Shown here in pieces: positions 61,074-64,000 of a DNA stretch of 64,000 nt. The notes beneath the pieces are model-generated. The model did not search any database and had not been told where the DNA came from. It saw only the letters and a program-made list of their open reading frames with translations. This DNA is from Azorinus chamasolen. Its lineage: Eukaryota > Mollusca > Bivalvia > Cardiida > Solecurtidae. The translations under genes and the position numbers were made by a program. Location of the stretch: contig OY755242.1 of assembly GCA_963576725.1 (NCBI GenBank), positions 29,500,725 to 29,564,724 of the forward strand, written 5' to 3'. Each line of letters starts with the position of its first letter. Within the stretch, counting starts at the first letter, position 1.

Positions 61074-61119
61074 GTAAGGTTAACCCTTTCATGCAATATA
61101 CCTCCATCAAGAATATTAA

Positions 61120-61340
61120 TTAACCCAATCCCTCGCCTTTTGATGCCTCTGTAAAAATCACTTTTTGAAACCATTGTGATAAATAGAGCATTTGCTCCAT
61201 AGGAGCAAATGCTCTATTTATGACAATAGTTTCAAAGCTGCCCAATTCTTAAACTGTCCTTTTCCATAGTAAATTCTACTTTTCAGTAGATTTATTCAGA
61301 GAGGTTGGGTCTATAAATAGCCTATGAGGGAATGGGTTAA
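61120..61340. mobile_element. TTAA-2 MITE, full length
   Basis: TTAACCCAATCCCTCG to GAGGGAATGGGTTAA; centre TTGCTCCATAGGAGCAA. A short TTAACCC end at 61080 just precedes it. Confidence 0.85.
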
Positions 61341-61384
61341 TATAATTCTTGTGCTAAACATAAAAGGTAAATTATTACCAAAGC

Positions 61385-61521
61385 AAACATAAGAGAATCT
61401 GTAGCATTTAAGCAACCAGAGCAGACCCTGATTAGACAACTCCTACAGGAGCTGTCTGATCTGGATCTACTCTGTTTGCAAATGTGTATAAAGGTGGGTT
61501 TATCAGGTTAAAGGGTTAATA
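61385..61521 (+). mobile_element. TTAA-1 MITE, 5'-truncated
   Basis: GCAACCAGAGCAGACCCTG to GGATCTACTCTGTTTGC and AGGTTAAAGGGTTAA. Confidence 0.7.
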
Positions 61522-61725
61522 ACAGACAGTTTCCTTCACCATATTCTTGGCTGGGTCACAGTGCTTCTGTTCTTTGTTGTTTTATGTTTACAGCCAGTCT
61601 AGTGTCACAGTGTGCTGTCTACAAGAACATTGTTGTTTAGTTATCAGCAAGTTCTGTTTTTGGTTTGAGGTGTTGTTACAGAACACATTTTATGATAGAC
61701 ATTCCCCCAAACAACAGAAAATGTG

Positions 61726-61954
61726 TTATCCCTTTCCTCCATAAATACGCCTTTCTACGCCGCTGTAATAATCACTTCTTGAAACCATTGTGATAAAAAG
61801 AGCATTTGCTCCATAGGAGCAAATGCTCTATTTATCACAATGGTTTCTATACTAAACAATTATAACATTTTCCTTTTCTCTAGTAAATGCTCCTTTTCGG
61901 TTGACTCATTCAAAGAGATTGGGTCTAAAAATAGCCTATGGAGAAAAAGGTTAA
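61726..61954. mobile_element. TTAA-2 MITE
   Basis: TTATCCCTTTCCTCC to GGAGAAAAAGGTTAA; palindrome at 61781-61846. Confidence 0.8.
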
Positions 61955-62208
61955 TGTAGTTAGCCTCAGTATTCGGAGAGACAAAGTTAGGCAAATAGTG
62001 CCGACCCAGATCTAACGGCTCCTGAAGAAGCTGTTTGATCACTATTTGTTACTATGAAAGTGGTGCCAAATTGAATTATGCAGTTTTATTAATCCGTGGA
62101 AAGGGGAGATTGGATATATCCGACTATCTAGGGTATTAAAGTAGGGTAATTTGCGACAATCAATTATTTTTTAGGTTTATGGTTGTGAGGAGGGGTGTAA
62201 AGAGTATA
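61955..62208. other. intron with a divergent palindromic core
   Basis: CAAATAGTGCCGACCCAG...GTTTGATCACTATTTG at 61993-62049 resembles the 30100 variant core; nothing else recognised. Confidence 0.4.
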
Positions 62209-62408
62209 CAGTAAAAACACTCTAAACGGGAATTGCAGTAGAGAAGAATTTAGATACTTTTAGGCAGGTGGCTGCTTAATGCGAGTGAAAATTATGCAGA
62301 AAGTTCCTAGAGGAGCTTTCTGCATTACTTACACCCAGCATTAGGCTGCCACTTGTCTCCAAGACTGATATTTATATTAAAAATGTCCAGTTTAGAGGGG
62401 TTTTACTG
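62209..62408. mobile_element. POGO MITE, full length
   Basis: CAGTAAAAACACTCTAAACG to AGAGGGGTTTTACTG; centre AAGTTCCTAGAGGAGCTTT. Confidence 0.8.
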
Positions 62409-62489
62409 TACTTGAATCAGCTCGTCTTTTGGTCCAGCTGTCTGTTCTATGAAGCAGTTTCATCCATCCATGCTCCTGAACTGTACTTC

Positions 62490-62660
62490 ATCATGACATT
62501 TAATCATATATGCATTTGCAAACAGAGTAGACCCCAATCAGACAGCTCCTGAATGAGTTGTCTGATTAGGTTCTGCTCTGTTAGCTAACTGATTTATGTA
62601 GTTTCTGTGTATTCATAAGGCTGTTATTTCTTGTATGAATATTCGTTAAGTAAAGGGTTA
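62490..62660 (-). mobile_element. TTAA-1 MITE
   Basis: GCAAACAGAGTAGACCCC...GGTTCTGCTCTGTTAGC and AGTAAAGGGTTAA. Confidence 0.65.
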
Positions 62661-62686
62661 AGATAGACTATTACCAGTAACATATA

Positions 62687-62886
62687 GAACCTGTCTTAAG
62701 CGGCCATCAGAAGGAGGTTTAATTATGGGTCTGTAAGGCAGGTGGTAACTTAATGCAGGTCAAAAGTAAGGCAGAAAACTCCTACAGGAGCTTTCTGCAT
62801 TACTTTTGCCCTGCAATAAGCAACCACCTGCTTTTTAAGACTCTTGTTTTCAATGAATGAATGGCTGCCTAGGATAGGTTCTACTG
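62687..62886. mobile_element. POGO MITE variant
   Basis: AACCTGTCTTAAGCGGCC to GGATAGGTTCTACTG; core AAACTCCTACAGGAGCTTT. Confidence 0.65.
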
Positions 62887-62965
62887 TAGTCTCATCTCCG
62901 TTTGACTCTTTCACTGATGTGTAGTGTCATCTGCAAAATGTCTTGTCTGCTACAAGTTGAATTGT

Positions 62966-63187
62966 TTAACCCTTTACTTCATAGAAACACCTTTGCAAAT
63001 GGAACAGACTCCGATCAGACGGCTCCTGTAGGGACTGGTCTATTTGTTTTGGGAATATTATAGATCTGACTAAAGTTTCTGTCAAGGTCAAAATTTCTCT
63101 TGTTCATATGTGATTAAATGAAATTACCTTATTAATATTCATGAAGGTATAAATGCTCTCATAAATATTCTTTAGGTAAAGGGTTAA
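62966..63187 (-). mobile_element. TTAA-1 MITE, collapsed core
   Basis: TTAACCCTTTACTTC to GGTAAAGGGTTAA; core shortened to GACGGCTCCTGTAGGGAC. Confidence 0.75.
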
Positions 63188-63289
63188 GTTTTTCCATTTT
63201 CTTTGGAAACAATCGGAACATAATCCTGATAAAACCATAGGAAATCGGGGATTCAAAGGTAACAAAGTAAGAACAGATTTTCTAAATCT

Positions 63290-63482
63290 GTTCAGATGTA
63301 ATTTTTAGGTAAATAACTCTGTTCATGTTTTATATCAGAGCAACAGATGCCTATGCATACTCAAATACTAAAACCATCATTTCTCCGCTAAACTATGTGG
63401 TCACAACATAGGGTTTGGTAGAGAATTAAAGAAGTTATTCTTGAAAATGTTTTGATTTACGCATCTTATCTGGACCTCTGTT
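63290..63482. mobile_element. MITE-G copy
   Basis: CATCATTTCTCCGCTAAACTATG pairs with CACAACATAGGGTTTGGTAGAG; ends CATCTTATCTGGACCTCTG. Confidence 0.65.
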
Positions 63483-64000
63483 ATATGTTTGTTTGTCCTA
63501 TGACTTTGATAACCATTTTGACACCTTTAGCCCCATTGAAAGTGAAATTGGCCATCAGAGTTTAGCTGTAGAGTCCAGTCATAATGAAAGGCTTACATTT
63601 ACAAGAGGATTTACAATGACTGCCAATGCAAACATTGATCTGAGGACATCTAGGAGCCCCCTGATCTGGGTCTACACTGTTTGCAAATGCAAATACACTT
63701 ATTTCCTGTATTCAAAGGATAAAACTCCTTTCATTTAGTTCCTCAAACTTTTTATGAAGTTTTCACATTGGATTTAACTTCTAAGATCTTTACTGCTAGC
63801 CCAATGAAACTTCTCACATGTATTTTCAGTTACAAGTTGTGCAGTATGAATAAGTAACACTAGCAGAGTTATGTCCCTTTGAAAACCTTATGCTCAACAT
63901 TTGAATCTCTTCCCCATAAATATAAGGTTTTGGCTGGCATTGTACTTGTCATTTGTTTAAAATTTTCAAAGTAGGTGTTTGAACCACTGTTCATAAACAA
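63483..64000. other. intron sequence to window end
   Basis: A degraded palindromic core (TGCAAACATTGATCTG...GGTCTACACTGTTTGC) at 63625-63688. The 81-codon frame here has no recognisable domain. No MYCBP2 exon found. Confidence 0.4.

Noticed and set aside
63493..63738. 81-codon frame as a further MYCBP2 exon
   Set aside because: No splice borders in phase and no similarity to the expected Ser/Pro-rich sequence; part of it is a degraded palindromic core.

Overview
The window is intron-rich animal nuclear DNA. Its one conserved gene is an interior part of a MYCBP2 orthologue (PAM/Highwire/RPM-1/Phr1), a giant neuronal E3 ubiquitin ligase, on the + strand. I read 37 exons between 1081 and 61073. 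They total 5,889 nt, stay in one frame through every intron, and encode about 1,962 residues. In order these cover the last RCC1-type repeats, PHR domain 1, a helical linker, PHR domain 2, a conserved middle region, a filamin-type Ig repeat, two SH3-like modules, and the start of the Gly/Ser-rich disordered region. The N-terminal part and the catalytic C-terminus with its RING region lie outside the window.

Exons fill only about 9% of the sequence. The rest is a dense, deeply nested set of mobile elements whose style (hairpin-ended elements with CCGT microsatellites, a tRNA-derived SINE with a mollusc-type tail) suggests a bivalve mollusc, perhaps a heterodont. That assignment is inference.

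Repeat families, named here for use below. TTAA-1: MITEs with TTAACCC...GGGTTAA ends and a ~68-bp central palindrome built on GCAAACAGAGTAGACC; strand + means the arm with CCCTGATC comes first. TTAA-2: same ends, central palindrome built on TTGTGATAAATAGAGC. TTAA-3 and TTAA-4: rarer relatives with GACGCCG centres. POGO: MITEs with CAGTAAAACCTCTC or CAGTGAACCCTCG ends, TA target duplications and 60-95 bp central palindromes. MITE-G: palindromic elements with CAGAGGTCCAGATAAG ends. HLE: Helentron-like elements with a 5' hairpin, a short repeat of the hairpin motif near the 3' end, a 3' hairpin and a terminal TCTTGTT or TCTAGTT. There are also four hAT-type elements, one with an intact 710-codon transposase gene, plus a SINE and a 3' retrocopy.

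Layout. 1-21 kb: RCC1 exons, then an intact hAT transposon at 14.3-18.2 kb. 21-29 kb: PHR1, with a 3.5-kb HLE holding a nested hAT. 29-40 kb: linker, PHR2 and following exons, with many TTAA MITEs. 40-50 kb: middle region and filamin repeat, with HLEs nested inside MITEs. 50-57 kb: SH3-like modules, a 32-copy 27-bp minisatellite that grew out of a MITE half, and the Gly-rich exon. 57-59 kb: a four-level nest whose innermost HLE carries a 145-bp tandem array, each unit holding five nuclear-receptor half-sites. 59-64 kb: two Ser/Pro-rich exons, then intron.

The most interesting signals are: (i) one 14-bp palindromic centre shared by MITE families with unrelated ends; (ii) the many HLE families with matched but family-specific end motifs; (iii) the amplified nuclear-receptor-site array; (iv) a tandemly duplicated splice acceptor in front of exon 35; and (v) repeated insertion of elements within about 6-32 bp of 5' splice sites.
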